Positions 26,221-35,376 of a stretch of 64,000 nucleotides of DNA are shown in pieces (within the stretch, counting starts at the first letter, position 1; each line of letters starts with the position of its first letter). This DNA is from Cytobacillus citreus. Its GTDB lineage: Bacteria > Bacillota > Bacilli > Bacillales > Cytobacillaceae. Where the stretch lies: positions 708,381 through 772,380 of the forward strand of contig NZ_JAGYPM010000004.1 in assembly GCF_018343665.1 (NCBI RefSeq), read 5' to 3'. The position numbers and the translations under genes were made by a program. Below the pieces are notes generated by a model. The model made no database searches. It worked only from the letters and a program-made list of their open reading frames with translations, and had not been told where the DNA came from.

Positions 26221-27831
26221 ATGGATACAGCCATTAAGAAAAAAGTAGGACAGCTAATGGTTTTTGGTTTTTATGGTAAAGAAGTAACTCAAGAAATAAA
26301 AACGTTAATAAGAGACTATCATCTTGGCTCCATTATTTTATTTGGCAGAAATATTGGGACACCAGAAGAAGTACTAAAGCTAACAATTGAATTACAAAAA
26401 GAAGCGAAGGAAGCAGGACATAAACATCCATTGTTGATATGTACAGACCAAGAAAATGGAGCAGTTCGCAGATTAGGGGATGGGACAACCGTTTTTCCTG
26501 GTGCAATGCTATTAGGGGCGACGAATAATCCTGAAAATGCATATAAAATCGGAAATGCAACAGGTAAGGAGTTAAAAGCGCTAGGTATCAATTGGAATCT
26601 TTCTCCTGTGTTAGATGTAAATAATAATCCTAAAAATCCAGTCATTGGTGTTCGATCATTTGGCGAAACACCTGAAAATGTCTCTGAATTTGGACAAGAA
26701 CTTATGAAAGGGATGCAAAGATCAGGTGTTATGACGACATTAAAGCATTTTCCAGGACATGGTGATACGAATATTGATTCGCACTTAGATCTTCCAATTA
26801 TTGACCATGATTTGGAACGGCTGCAAAATGTTGAATTAAAACCATTTAAGGATTGTATTAGTAATGGTGCTGATGCCGTCATGACAGCACATGTCTATTT
26901 TCCAGCCATTGAAAGCCGTAAAGGTGTTCCGGCTACCTTATCCGATAAGGTGATTACGGGTTTACTAAGAGATGACCTTCATTTTGATGGGGTTGTAACG
27001 ACAGATTGCATGGAAATGAATGCTATTTCAGAAACAATTGGTACCCCGAAAGGCGCAGTAGAAGCAATAAAAGCTGGAGCAGATTTAATTATGGTTTCTC
27101 ATTCCTATGAACCGCAAATCAATTCTTTAGAAGCAGTTATTCGAGCAGTGGAAACAGGTGAGATACCGCTTGAACAAATTAATTCAGCACACAATCGTGT
27201 AGAAAAGTTAAAAGAAAAATACCTGGATTGGAATGATTTACAGCTTGATAAGTATATAAAAGTGCCAGAATTAGTAGGCTGCAAAGAGCATCATGAAATG
27301 GCGACGGAGATTTATCGCCAAGGAGTAACGATTGTTAAGAATGAGGAGAGTATTTTACCAATAGAAGGAGATGTAAATCATAGGGTACTGCTCGTCTATC
27401 CAGAAAACACTTCTACTATGGCAGTGGAAGATAAGAGGTATTCTACTTTTTCGTTAGGTGAGTGTATTAAAGAAATTCATCAGTCAGCTATCGTAGTTCA
27501 GTTATCAAATCCTCCTACAAAAGAGGAAATGGAAGTGGTTTCTCAGCAAGCAAAAGCTTTTGATACAGTCATTGTAGCGACCTTGTCTGCACAAGCAGGC
27601 AGCAGCCAGACGAAATTGGTAGAAAAAATATATGAAGCAAATAATAGAGTCATAGTTGTAGCAACAAGGAGTCCATATGATTTAGCCTATTTGCCAAATG
27701 TTCCTGGTTATATTTGCACATATGAATTTACAACTCCAGCTCTAAAAATGGCTGCCAGTGCAATCTATGGAAGAGAAACCGTTGAAGGAAGGCTGCCTGT
27801 TTCAATTCCACAAAATATTTCACAAATTTAG
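26221..27831 (+). CDS. nagZ: Beta-N-acetylglucosaminidase NagZ (GH3), no signal peptide
   Basis: A 536-residue GH3 enzyme with an N-terminal TIM barrel (about 1-340) and a C-terminal alpha/beta sandwich (about 365-536), as in the two-domain B. subtilis NagZ. Motifs: CTDQENGAVRRLGDGTTVFP, the substrate-binding KHFPGHGDTNIDSHLDLP (the Asp-His dyad acting as general acid/base) and the nucleophile Asp262 in TTDCMEM. It removes non-reducing GlcNAc from muropeptides. B. subtilis NagZ is an exported lipoprotein; this copy begins MDTAIKKKVGQLMVFG with no signal sequence, so it should act in the cytosol. Gap to amiE 87 bp, to the binding protein 103 bp. Confidence 0.92.
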   Translation: MDTAIKKKVGQLMVFGFYGKEVTQEIKTLIRDYHLGSIILFGRNIGTPEEVLKLTIELQKEAKEAGHKHPLLICTDQENGAVRRLGDGTTVFPGAMLLGATNNPENAYKIGNATGKELKALGINWNLSPVLDVNNNPKNPVIGVRSFGETPENVSEFGQELMKGMQRSGVMTTLKHFPGHGDTNIDSHLDLPIIDHDLERLQNVELKPFKDCISNGADAVMTAHVYFPAIESRKGVPATLSDKVITGLLRDDLHFDGVVTTDCMEMNAISETIGTPKGAVEAIKAGADLIMVSHSYEPQINSLEAVIRAVETGEIPLEQINSAHNRVEKLKEKYLDWNDLQLDKYIKVPELVGCKEHHEMATEIYRQGVTIVKNEESILPIEGDVNHRVLLVYPENTSTMAVEDKRYSTFSLGECIKEIHQSAIVVQLSNPPTKEEMEVVSQQAKAFDTVIVATLSAQAGSSQTKLVEKIYEANNRVIVVATRSPYDLAYLPNVPGYICTYEFTTPALKMAASAIYGRETVEGRLPVSIPQNISQI

Positions 27832-27934
27832 GTAGTCATTAAATGTTAATTCTTGATTAAGGAGGTGAAGGGGGTCCAGTATTTTGTAAGAAAGTTATGA
27901 TTCTAAACTTTTTAAAGAAATTGGGGGAAACCAA

Positions 27935-29308
27935 ATGAAGAAACTTTTAGTTATTTTTTTATCAATGTTGCTAATTGTTTCAGCAACTGCCTGCAGTAAA
28001 GAATCAAGTGGGGATTCGAAGGATAAGAAAAATGGAAAAGATGTCATTACTATTTGGACATATCCTCACTATAGAGAAAATGCAGAAATTAACCAAAAAA
28101 GTTATGAGCAGCATTTACAAGAATTAATAGCCGAAGTTGAAAAAGAAAATAAAGATATTAAAGTGGAGTATGAAATCTTGTCTTGGGAAGAAGGAGACAA
28201 AAAGTTTGATATCGCGTTAAACTCAGGTAATCCTCCTGATATCTTTTTCTCTACTATGAAACCGAAATATATAAAAACTGGGTTGGCAGTTCCACTAGAT
28301 GATTATATTGATGCTGAGGATCGTAAAGATTTAGAGCAATTTGCTATTGATAATTTCTCGATTGATGGGAAGCTTTGGGCTATTTCACAGTGGATTTCTA
28401 TCCATACATGGGGAGGAAATAAAGCGCTGCTGGAAGCTGCTGGAGCTGATGTAGCGAAAATCCAAAAAGATGGATGGACATGGCAGGAATTTTACGAAAT
28501 TTCAGAGAAAATATCTAAAATGACGACAAAAGATGGCAAAAAGATATACGGATTTGCTACACAAGGTAAAAACGAAGAGACATTTACTCATCTAATGAGA
28601 AATAATGGTGTCCCTAAATCTGTGACAGAAGATGGGGAATTCAAATGGGATGGCGAAGAAGCAGTAGAAACATTAAGCTTTGTGAAAAAAATGATGGACA
28701 ATGGTGTTATGCCAAAAGAAACAGCTGGTCTAGATGAACAAAAAGTAATCGATATGTTTACTGCTGGAGAAACAGGTATCTTTGGTCGAACTGGTCCATA
28801 TCAAGTACGTTTTAACGATAATAGAAATAAAGAGATTGATGCTGGGAAAATAGAAGGTGAAAAGATTGATTTTGCTCTATTGCCATTCCCTCATAATGAA
28901 GGCGTAAAAGAAGTTGCTACCGGTGGTGGTGGCGGTATGTGGTTATTCAAACAAAAGAAATATAAAGGTGACAAACATACCGAAAATGCAGCAAAAGTAT
29001 TAAAACATATCACAGGTACAAAATCGAGCATTACTGCAGCAACGCTATTTATTCCACCAGCACGAAAATCTGGTCAAGAGATGTATAAGGATTTACTTCA
29101 ATTAAATACAGATAATGGTCAGTTTATTAAGAGAACCTTAGATTATGTTGTTCCAGGTGCAAAATTAGATCCAGAACTTGCACAAAAGCAAGATCAAATC
29201 TTAAATGATGGCATTAGACCGAAATTCCAAGGATTCTTGGCAGGAGAATTATCGCCTGAAGAAACGGTTGAACAATGGACACAGGTAGCTGAAAGTGTAT
29301 TGAAATAA
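27935..29308 (+). CDS. Carbohydrate ABC importer, extracellular binding lipoprotein
   Basis: A 457-residue SBP family 1 protein with a lipoprotein signal peptide (lipobox ATAC at about residue 20) and the usual bilobed pattern: ITIWTYPHYREN (start of lobe 1), FDIALNSGNPPDIFFSTM, and the late GEKIDFALLPFPHNEG region with GGGGGMWLFK. SBP_bac_1 proteins deliver oligosaccharides to MalFG-type permeases. Its length and cluster position suggest a muropeptide, GlcNAc-MurNAc or chitin-type oligosaccharide ligand; this is inference. A strong hairpin follows, before the permeases, as expected for a highly expressed binding protein. Confidence 0.88.
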   Translation: MKKLLVIFLSMLLIVSATACSKESSGDSKDKKNGKDVITIWTYPHYRENAEINQKSYEQHLQELIAEVEKENKDIKVEYEILSWEEGDKKFDIALNSGNPPDIFFSTMKPKYIKTGLAVPLDDYIDAEDRKDLEQFAIDNFSIDGKLWAISQWISIHTWGGNKALLEAAGADVAKIQKDGWTWQEFYEISEKISKMTTKDGKKIYGFATQGKNEETFTHLMRNNGVPKSVTEDGEFKWDGEEAVETLSFVKKMMDNGVMPKETAGLDEQKVIDMFTAGETGIFGRTGPYQVRFNDNRNKEIDAGKIEGEKIDFALLPFPHNEGVKEVATGGGGGMWLFKQKKYKGDKHTENAAKVLKHITGTKSSITAATLFIPPARKSGQEMYKDLLQLNTDNGQFIKRTLDYVVPGAKLDPELAQKQDQILNDGIRPKFQGFLAGELSPEETVEQWTQVAESVLK

Positions 29309-29316
29309 TACTTTAT

Positions 29317-29350
29317 AAGCATATCCGCGCACATATACGCGGATATGCTT
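29317..29350 (+). terminator. Intra-operon hairpin between binding protein and permease genes
   Basis: AAGCATATCCGCG and CGCGGATATGCTT form a perfect 13-bp stem with an 8-base loop and a short T stretch. Placed after the binding-protein gene, it probably acts as partial terminator and 3' stabiliser, giving more SBP than permease. Confidence 0.75.
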
Positions 29351-29387
29351 TCATTACATAAAGATTTGGCGAAAAGGAGATGAGTCT

Positions 29388-30311
29388 ATGGCCGCAACAG
29401 TAAGTGAAACTTCTAAAAAATGGTCATGGGTAAACTTTAAACAATTTATGAAGGATTATGGTTGGTGCTATGCATTTATTGCTCTTCCTTTTCTCCTTTT
29501 TCTTGTTTTTACAGTGTATCCACTTATTACGGCCTTTATCATGAGTTTCCAAGAATACGGCATTCTTGAGTCAAAATTTATCGGATTCGAAAACTATAAG
29601 TATTTATTAGAAAATGAAATTTTTTGGAAATCAATGAAAAATACGGTGATTTATACAGTTGGTACTGTTCCAGTAAATATTCTTATCACCTTTTTCTTAG
29701 CATTAATGATATTTCCTATAAATAAACGTTCTCAAACATTTTTTAAGGCATCCTTTTATCTTCCTGCTGTAACTTCGGGAATTACAATGTCATTAATTTG
29801 GTTATGGATGTTTGATCCTACAGAATCAGGATTAATGAATATTGTTTTAGGATGGTTTGGTTTTGATCAACAAATGTGGTTAGCCAGCTCAGACTCGGCC
29901 CTATTTTCTATAATGTTGATGACTTACATTGGCGGGCACGGCAGTGGTGTTATTTTGTATTTAGCAGCAATGGGTGGTATACCGAAATCACTCTATGAAG
30001 CAGCTGATATTGATGCTGCAAGCTGGTGGTCAAAATTAAAGAATATTACATGGCCCCTGTTAAAGCCAACGACTCTCTATATGTTAATTACAGGAGTTAT
30101 TGGTTCCTTCCAAGTTTTTGAAGCTACATATGTTATGACTCAAGGTGGTCCTAACTTTGCAACGACAACAATTGCATACTTAATATATCAGCATGCTTTT
30201 CAGTATTATCAATTTGGATTAGCATCTGCAGAGGCTTTTATATTGGGCTTTGTCATTATAATTATCTCAGTATTACAATTTAAATATATGTCTAGTGACG
30301 TAGAATACTAG
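29388..30311 (+). CDS. Carbohydrate ABC importer permease 1 (MalF-type)
   Basis: A 307-residue permease with six membrane helices; the first is around 28-50 (WCYAFIALPFLLFLVFTVYP). The cytoplasmic EAA loop reads IPKSLYEAADIDAASWWSKLKNITWPLL (about 204-231, reported here only for its positions and EAA start). AAAAGGAG precedes the ATG. It precedes permease 2 by 11 bp and together they should form the channel for the ligand of the 27935 binding protein. Confidence 0.9.
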   Translation: MAATVSETSKKWSWVNFKQFMKDYGWCYAFIALPFLLFLVFTVYPLITAFIMSFQEYGILESKFIGFENYKYLLENEIFWKSMKNTVIYTVGTVPVNILITFFLALMIFPINKRSQTFFKASFYLPAVTSGITMSLIWLWMFDPTESGLMNIVLGWFGFDQQMWLASSDSALFSIMLMTYIGGHGSGVILYLAAMGGIPKSLYEAADIDAASWWSKLKNITWPLLKPTTLYMLITGVIGSFQVFEATYVMTQGGPNFATTTIAYLIYQHAFQYYQFGLASAEAFILGFVIIIISVLQFKYMSSDVEY

Positions 30312-30322
30312 GAGGAAATGAT

Positions 30323-31219
30323 ATGGAGCTTAAATCTGTAACCGATCCTCAATATCAAATATTACTTGATGAAAAGAAAGACTTTAGAAGAAAAACATAT
30401 AAAAAGATTGGACTTACCATTATCTACATCTTTTTAGTTCTTTGGGCTGTTTTCACGTTTGTACCTCTATTATGGATGTTAAGCTCTTCTTTTAAGGATT
30501 CTTCGGCTATCACTGCCGTTCCACCTGAGCTGCTCCCAAAGAAACCTACTTTAGATGCTTATAAAAGAATCTTTGAAGTTGGTGGAATGGCGAGATGGTT
30601 TTTAAATAGTACAATTGTTGCATCCATTAGTACGATCATAAATGTATTTTTCGCTTCATTAGCAGGTTATGCATTTTCGAAGCTGAAATTCCCAGGCAGA
30701 AATACAATCTTTTGGGTTTTACTATCCTCTATGATGATACCTGGACAAGTCACCCTTATCCCTCTGTATATTCTAGTGGTAAATACTTTGCAATTAGAAA
30801 ATACATATTTTGGATTGATCGTTCCAGGAATGGTCAGCGTAGGAAGTATATTCCTAATGAAGCAATTCATGAGTTCCCTTCCAAGCTCATTAATTGATGC
30901 AGGTCGTATTGATGCTTGCAGTGAATTCGGAATATTTCGGAAGATTATACTTCCGATGGCCAAGCCAGGCCTGGCTGTTCTAGGGATATTTACGTTTGTA
31001 GGTCATTGGAATAACTTTTTCTGGCCATTTTTGATTACTAATACAAATAGTATGAGGACACTCCAGGTTGGTTTAACAAGCTTTAGATTTGAAAACTTGC
31101 AAGATTACGGAGCCATGATGGCCGGGGCAGTATGCAGTGCGGTTCCAATGATTATCGTATTCCTTGCATTACAAAAGTACTTCTTACGTGGTATTACAAT
31201 CGGTGCGGTTAAAGGTTAG
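30323..31219 (+). CDS. Carbohydrate ABC importer permease 2 (MalG-type)
   Basis: A 298-residue permease with six helices, the first near residues 32-55 (IIYIFLVLWAVFTFVPLLWM). It has the conserved stretch SSFKD after helix 1 and a loop IDAGRIDACSEFGIFRKIIL in the EAA position. The spacing to permease 1 and to the ATPase gene is 11 bp on both sides, with AGGAGG at each start, a tight operon. It works with permease 1 in the importer. Confidence 0.9.
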   Translation: MELKSVTDPQYQILLDEKKDFRRKTYKKIGLTIIYIFLVLWAVFTFVPLLWMLSSSFKDSSAITAVPPELLPKKPTLDAYKRIFEVGGMARWFLNSTIVASISTIINVFFASLAGYAFSKLKFPGRNTIFWVLLSSMMIPGQVTLIPLYILVVNTLQLENTYFGLIVPGMVSVGSIFLMKQFMSSLPSSLIDAGRIDACSEFGIFRKIILPMAKPGLAVLGIFTFVGHWNNFFWPFLITNTNSMRTLQVGLTSFRFENLQDYGAMMAGAVCSAVPMIIVFLALQKYFLRGITIGAVKG

Positions 31220-31230
31220 GAGGAATTTCT

Positions 31231-32331
31231 GTGGCAGAAGTTAAGTTTGTCAATGTTATTAAAGAATTTGAAGATGAGAAAAAAGGAAAAGTGCGTGCTG
31301 TAAATAATGCAAATTTTGTCGTTAAAGATAAAGAGTTTTTAGTATTTGTTGGCCCATCTGGCTGTGGAAAGACGACCTCATTACGTATGATAGCAGGGCT
31401 TGAAAGGCAGTCCAGCGGTGATATTTTTATTGGAAATCGCTTGGTTAATAAAGTGCATCCAAAAGACAGGGATATTGCGATGGTTTTTCAGGACTATGCC
31501 CTGTATCCTCATATGACAATTAAAGAAAACTTGGCATTTGGACTGAAAAACTTAAAAACGCCAAAAGCCGAAATTGAGGCGAAAATAAAAGAGGCTGCTG
31601 CTATTTTAAGTATTGAAAACCTGCTTGATCGTAAACCACGTGAATTAAGCGGCGGACAAAAGCAGCGTATTGCGGTCGGAAGAGCGATCGTTCGAAATCC
31701 GAGTGTTTTCTTATTTGATGAACCATTAAGTAACTTAGATGCTAAGTTAAGGGTGCAAATGCGAGTAGAGCTTTCTGAGTTGCATAAAAGACTTGGAGCA
31801 ACAGTTATTTATGTAACCCATGATCAAGTAGAAGCCATGACATTGGGACAAAGAATTGTTGTTATGAATGGAGGAGAAATCCAACAAATTGCTTCTCCTG
31901 AAGAGCTTTACGAAAATCCTAATAATATGTTTGTGGCGGGCTTTATCGGCTCTCCTCCAATGAATTTTATTAAAGCAAGATTAGATGGAAATCAGTTAAT
32001 GACAGCTGACTATACACTTACAGTACCAGTAGGATTATTAGATAAATATAAAGCTTATCAGAAGGAAGAGGTTGTTTTAGGCATAAGGCCTGAGGATATT
32101 ATTTCTTTAAACCTATTAAATCATCAACCAAATCATAATGTTATTGAGCCTACATTAAAGGTAGTGGAGCATCTTGGAGCTGAATTGTTATTTTACTTTA
32201 ATATTGGTGAAGATCAGGTAACAGGAAGAGTCGGTGCGGATGCAAAGCTGAAGAGCCTTTCTAAAGTAAAATTGTATATAAATATGGAAAAAATGCATTT
32301 ATTTGATCCGAACACACAAGAGCGCATATAA
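31231..32331 (+). CDS. MsmX/UgpC-type ABC importer ATPase (cluster-encoded)
   Basis: A 366-residue ATPase: Walker A GPSGCGKTT, Q-loop AMVFQDYALYPH, signature LSGGQKQR, Walker B VFLFDEPLSNLDAKLR, H-loop YVTHDQVEAM, and the C-terminal TOBE/OB domain. It starts at GTG 31231 with AGGAGG upstream. Most carbohydrate importers of Bacillus lack their own ATPase and share MsmX; this cluster carries a dedicated copy, about as long as the stand-alone paralogue at 18985 but with a different C-terminal half, probably powering the permeases directly upstream. Confidence 0.9.
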   Translation: MAEVKFVNVIKEFEDEKKGKVRAVNNANFVVKDKEFLVFVGPSGCGKTTSLRMIAGLERQSSGDIFIGNRLVNKVHPKDRDIAMVFQDYALYPHMTIKENLAFGLKNLKTPKAEIEAKIKEAAAILSIENLLDRKPRELSGGQKQRIAVGRAIVRNPSVFLFDEPLSNLDAKLRVQMRVELSELHKRLGATVIYVTHDQVEAMTLGQRIVVMNGGEIQQIASPEELYENPNNMFVAGFIGSPPMNFIKARLDGNQLMTADYTLTVPVGLLDKYKAYQKEEVVLGIRPEDIISLNLLNHQPNHNVIEPTLKVVEHLGAELLFYFNIGEDQVTGRVGADAKLKSLSKVKLYINMEKMHLFDPNTQERI

Positions 32332-32365
32332 AGATTCAAAAAATCCGAAAAGGAACGGTGATAAT

Positions 32366-33049
32366 ATGTTATCGATCAGCAAGCTACTAAAAAAATCTGG
32401 ACATCAAATATTTCTAAATATCCTTAATGTACTGGGAATAAGCATATGTTGGTCGTTATTTATCGTTCCTGCTATTTTTTTACTCCCTTTTTACTGGGCA
32501 ATTGCCTACTTAGCTATTACATTCATTCCAGCAACAACTGCTGTATTTGCGGTGATGAATCAAATAGCTGAAGGGAAAAAATATAAGTTTGGGATGTTTA
32601 TAAAGTCATTTTTTCATTACTTTACCCGTTCATTTCGTATTGGATTGTTATTTAGTTTAGCGGTATTGATTCCTCTGTCGCAATGGTGGTACTACATAAA
32701 TATCAATAATAGCTATTTAATCTTTATCTTCAGCGTGTTTCAAACCTATTTATGTTTAACATTCCTATCTACACAAGTGTACACGATTCCAATTTTAGTA
32801 GCAGAAGATTGTAAAGTGATTAAAGCAATGAATAAATCGATCAAAGCTTTTATGGGGAATACTTGGTATACAATCGGCCTTTTTGTTCAAATCATCTGTA
32901 TTACTCTATTAATTAGCCTTACAGTAATAGGATTCTTTTTATTGTATATTTCAATGCTAGCAATCTTTGTATTAAATGCATCCAAAAATCTTGATTTTGC
33001 AAAAAAAGAAGAAAGTATTTCTGAAAATAGAGTTGAGCAAACAATATGA
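32366..33049 (+). CDS. YesL-like DUF624 membrane protein
   Basis: A 227-residue protein with about five hydrophobic helices and the DUF624/YesL pattern: a first helix with NVLGISICWSLFIVPA, PATTAVFAVMNQIAEGKK after helix 2, and SFRIGLLFSLAVL. DUF624 genes regularly accompany sugar ABC importers in Firmicutes, but their role is unknown. I start it at ATG 32366; the frame extends to a TTG inside the ATPase gene without a suitable RBS. It overlaps the next gene by 4 bp (ATGA), so coupling with the DUF871 gene is likely. Confidence 0.8.
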   Translation: MLSISKLLKKSGHQIFLNILNVLGISICWSLFIVPAIFLLPFYWAIAYLAITFIPATTAVFAVMNQIAEGKKYKFGMFIKSFFHYFTRSFRIGLLFSLAVLIPLSQWWYYININNSYLIFIFSVFQTYLCLTFLSTQVYTIPILVAEDCKVIKAMNKSIKAFMGNTWYTIGLFVQIICITLLISLTVIGFFLLYISMLAIFVLNASKNLDFAKKEESISENRVEQTI

Positions 33050-34122
33050 ATATAAAAGGCGGGGTTTCATTTTATCATTCCAATGAGTCTGATATTGATA
33101 AAATCATTTTTTATTTAAATATGGCTAAGGAATTTGGGCTGGATGAAGTCTTTACGTCATTTCAATTTGGAAAAATAGAAGAAGTATTAAAGGTGGTTTC
33201 TAAGTGTCGTGATCTAGGATTAAAGATCGTAGCGGATATTAATCATAAAATGTTTAACGAATTCTGCAAGGATTTGAAAGATATCCGCATCTTTAAAGAT
33301 TTTGGGTTAAGCGGAATTCGTTTAGATTATGGTTTTAGCTTAGAAGAAATTGCTGAAATGACTTGGAATGAAAAGGATCTTCAAATTGGAATTAATGCAT
33401 TATTAAGCAAGGAAGAACAATCTATATTTAAAAGCATGCCAACTAATCACAGCCAATTATTTGCTTCATTTAATTATTATCCTCGAATCGAAAGCGGTAT
33501 TTCATTAGAGTTTCTAATGGATCAAAGCCATTTTTTCAATCAATATAACATTCCTATAAGGTCCTTTATTGCAGGGGAGGCATTTAAAAGAGGACCGATA
33601 TTTGCTGGATTGCCGACAGTAGAGTATCATAGGAAGTCTTTTGCACCTTCTAGCAGCTCTTTTTATAAATTGGTTGGTGGAATAGACGTTGTTTATATAG
33701 GAGATCCCTTTATTTCTAAACAAGAGCTAAGCTTATTTACAAAATCATTAGCGGAACAAGATATTTGGATAAAGCTTGTCCCGGCAAAAGACTTATCGAA
33801 AGAAGAAAAGAGATTATTGATAGATATTCCACATGTTTTAAGGAGAGACGAAAGCGAATGGGTTTATCGCTCCTCTGCCGGCAGAATTTTGGCAGAGGAA
33901 AAGAATTTTATGATTGTTAACAGAGGAGAGAGTCAAGCTCGAAGAAGGGGATCGATTACGATTGATAATCAATTGTATGATCGTTATATGGGAGAGCTTC
34001 AAATCATAAAAACTGATTTACCTCCTGATGAGCGAGTAAATGTAGTAGCAAGAATTGTAGATGAGGATATGTATATTTTAGATTACTTAACAGGTGGAAC
34101 GAAGATTCGGTTCTATATGTAA
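33046..34122 (+). CDS. mupG: DUF871 / MupG-like 6-phospho-N-acetylmuramidase
   Basis: A 358-residue protein of the DUF871 family: an N-terminal TIM barrel (about 1-230) that starts KGGVSFYHSNESDIDKIIFY, with KIVADINHKMF and GLSGIRLDYGFS as barrel strands, and a C-terminal cyclophilin-like domain (about 245-358; NRGESQARRRGSI, near the end LTGGTKIRFYM). In Staphylococcus aureus MupG hydrolyses MurNAc-6-P-GlcNAc, which is made by PTS uptake. Here no PTS is nearby, so the substrate may be made by the cluster's kinase, or the enzyme may have another specificity. Ends its transcription unit at a terminator. Confidence 0.82.
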   Translation: MNIKGGVSFYHSNESDIDKIIFYLNMAKEFGLDEVFTSFQFGKIEEVLKVVSKCRDLGLKIVADINHKMFNEFCKDLKDIRIFKDFGLSGIRLDYGFSLEEIAEMTWNEKDLQIGINALLSKEEQSIFKSMPTNHSQLFASFNYYPRIESGISLEFLMDQSHFFNQYNIPIRSFIAGEAFKRGPIFAGLPTVEYHRKSFAPSSSSFYKLVGGIDVVYIGDPFISKQELSLFTKSLAEQDIWIKLVPAKDLSKEEKRLLIDIPHVLRRDESEWVYRSSAGRILAEEKNFMIVNRGESQARRRGSITIDNQLYDRYMGELQIIKTDLPPDERVNVVARIVDEDMYILDYLTGGTKIRFYM

Positions 34123-34133
34123 AAGGGTTGTGG

Positions 34134-34160
34134 CTGCTGACGAGGTTGACAGCAGTTTTT
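34134..34160 (+). terminator. Terminator inside salvage cluster after the MupG-like gene
   Basis: CTGCTG and CAGCAG arms with a 10-base loop are followed by five T residues, so the kinase gene probably starts a second transcription unit. A loose promoter pattern (TTGAAA about 34196, TACATA about 34218) lies downstream. Confidence 0.6.
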
Positions 34161-34259
34161 ATATCTTTCACTTAAAAGTGATAAATATATTGTGCTTGAA
34201 ATAAAATTTTATATATTTACATATTAATTTAAAATAAATGAGCTGGCAGGAGGATAGTA

Positions 34260-35228
34260 ATGTATGTTCTCGGTATAGATGGTGGCGGTACAAAGACTAA
34301 AGGCGTGCTATGTGACTATGATGGAAGGATCCACATTGAAGCAACAGTCGGCCCTACCAATATCAACAGTCTTGGTTATGAGAAAGTAGAAAAAGAAATA
34401 AAGTGCTTGCTGACAGAGTTACAGCTACAAGAACCTGATAAATTTGCGGGCTTAACCAGTCTTTTTGCCGGTATGTCTGGTGTTGACCGTGAAGAAGACA
34501 AAGTAAAAATGATGGAATTATATCAAAAATATTTACCAGTTGGATGCCAAATAATGGTCGATAACGATGCGGTCAATGCTTTATATTCAGGTACCCAGGG
34601 AAAACCAGGGGTTGTTAACATTAGTGGTACGGGCGCGATTACCTTTGGGATAAACGAAAGTAATATCCGAACAAGAGCAGGTGGCTGGGGATTTATGCTC
34701 GATGATCCAGGCAGCGGCTTTTCAATTGGAAAACGGGCATTGAAAGCAATGTTTGATGAATATGATGGCTTTGGGAAAAATACAATTTTAACTCCAGCGA
34801 TATTAAGTGCATGGAATATGGCAGAGGTTCCAGAACTGATTTCTGTTATCTATGATTTTAATAAGTCAAGAGAGAAGATTGCTTCTTTAAGTAAAATGGT
34901 TGTGAAAGCGGCAGAGGATGGAGATGAAATTGCCAAGGAGATTCTACTTCAAGCAGGTATCGAAATGGGCATGAATATACGCAGATTAATCCTAAAATTA
35001 TTTAAGGATGATCAATCAAAAAAAGAAATTCCCATTGTATTAGTAGGGGGTATTTATAACAATGCTGATTGGTTTCTTCCTGTCATTGAAAAAAGTCTTA
35101 ATTTCGAATACTTAAAAACAACGATAATATTGCCTGATTTACCGCCTGTAGCTGGCTCCGTGATTGCTGCTATTCTAGCTCAAGGAGTGAATATTGGTGA
35201 AAATTTTGAAAGTAATTTTCAAAAATGA
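34260..35228 (+). CDS. BadF/BadG-type amino-sugar kinase (GlcNAc/MurNAc kinase-like)
   Basis: A 322-residue ASKHA-fold kinase: phosphate-1 loop LGIDGGGTKTKGVLC at the N-terminus, MVDNDAVNAL (about 99-108, acidic catalytic centre), NISGTGAITFG (phosphate-2, about 120-130), and VLVGGIYNN (adenosine motif, about 260-268). The family includes eukaryotic and bacterial GlcNAc kinases and the MurK kinase of Clostridium acetobutylicum, which phosphorylates both MurNAc and GlcNAc. In this cluster it should turn sugars freed by NagZ and NamZ into GlcNAc-6-P and MurNAc-6-P for MurQ and NagA. GGAGGAT precedes the ATG. Confidence 0.85.
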   Translation: MYVLGIDGGGTKTKGVLCDYDGRIHIEATVGPTNINSLGYEKVEKEIKCLLTELQLQEPDKFAGLTSLFAGMSGVDREEDKVKMMELYQKYLPVGCQIMVDNDAVNALYSGTQGKPGVVNISGTGAITFGINESNIRTRAGGWGFMLDDPGSGFSIGKRALKAMFDEYDGFGKNTILTPAILSAWNMAEVPELISVIYDFNKSREKIASLSKMVVKAAEDGDEIAKEILLQAGIEMGMNIRRLILKLFKDDQSKKEIPIVLVGGIYNNADWFLPVIEKSLNFEYLKTTIILPDLPPVAGSVIAAILAQGVNIGENFESNFQK

Positions 35229-35376
35229 TGGCGTGTTAAAAAGGCAGCTTCTATGAGAAACAAATTTAATCAATAAAGGACAAGTGACTCAGTGCTTCAT
35301 AAAACGAATTAGATTCCGTTAAATTCAGATTATTTATGAAGTAAATAGGATTACAAAAAAATGAGGGGGAAATGAC

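Noticed and set aside
26319..26882. 187-codon minus-strand frame inside nagZ
   Set aside because: It is antisense to the conserved GH3 catalytic domain and has no RBS; a shadow of nagZ.
34160..34259. Strong sigma-A promoter before the kinase gene
   Set aside because: TTGAAA and TACATA at a 16-bp spacing are only weakly convincing in AT-rich sequence; mentioned but not called.
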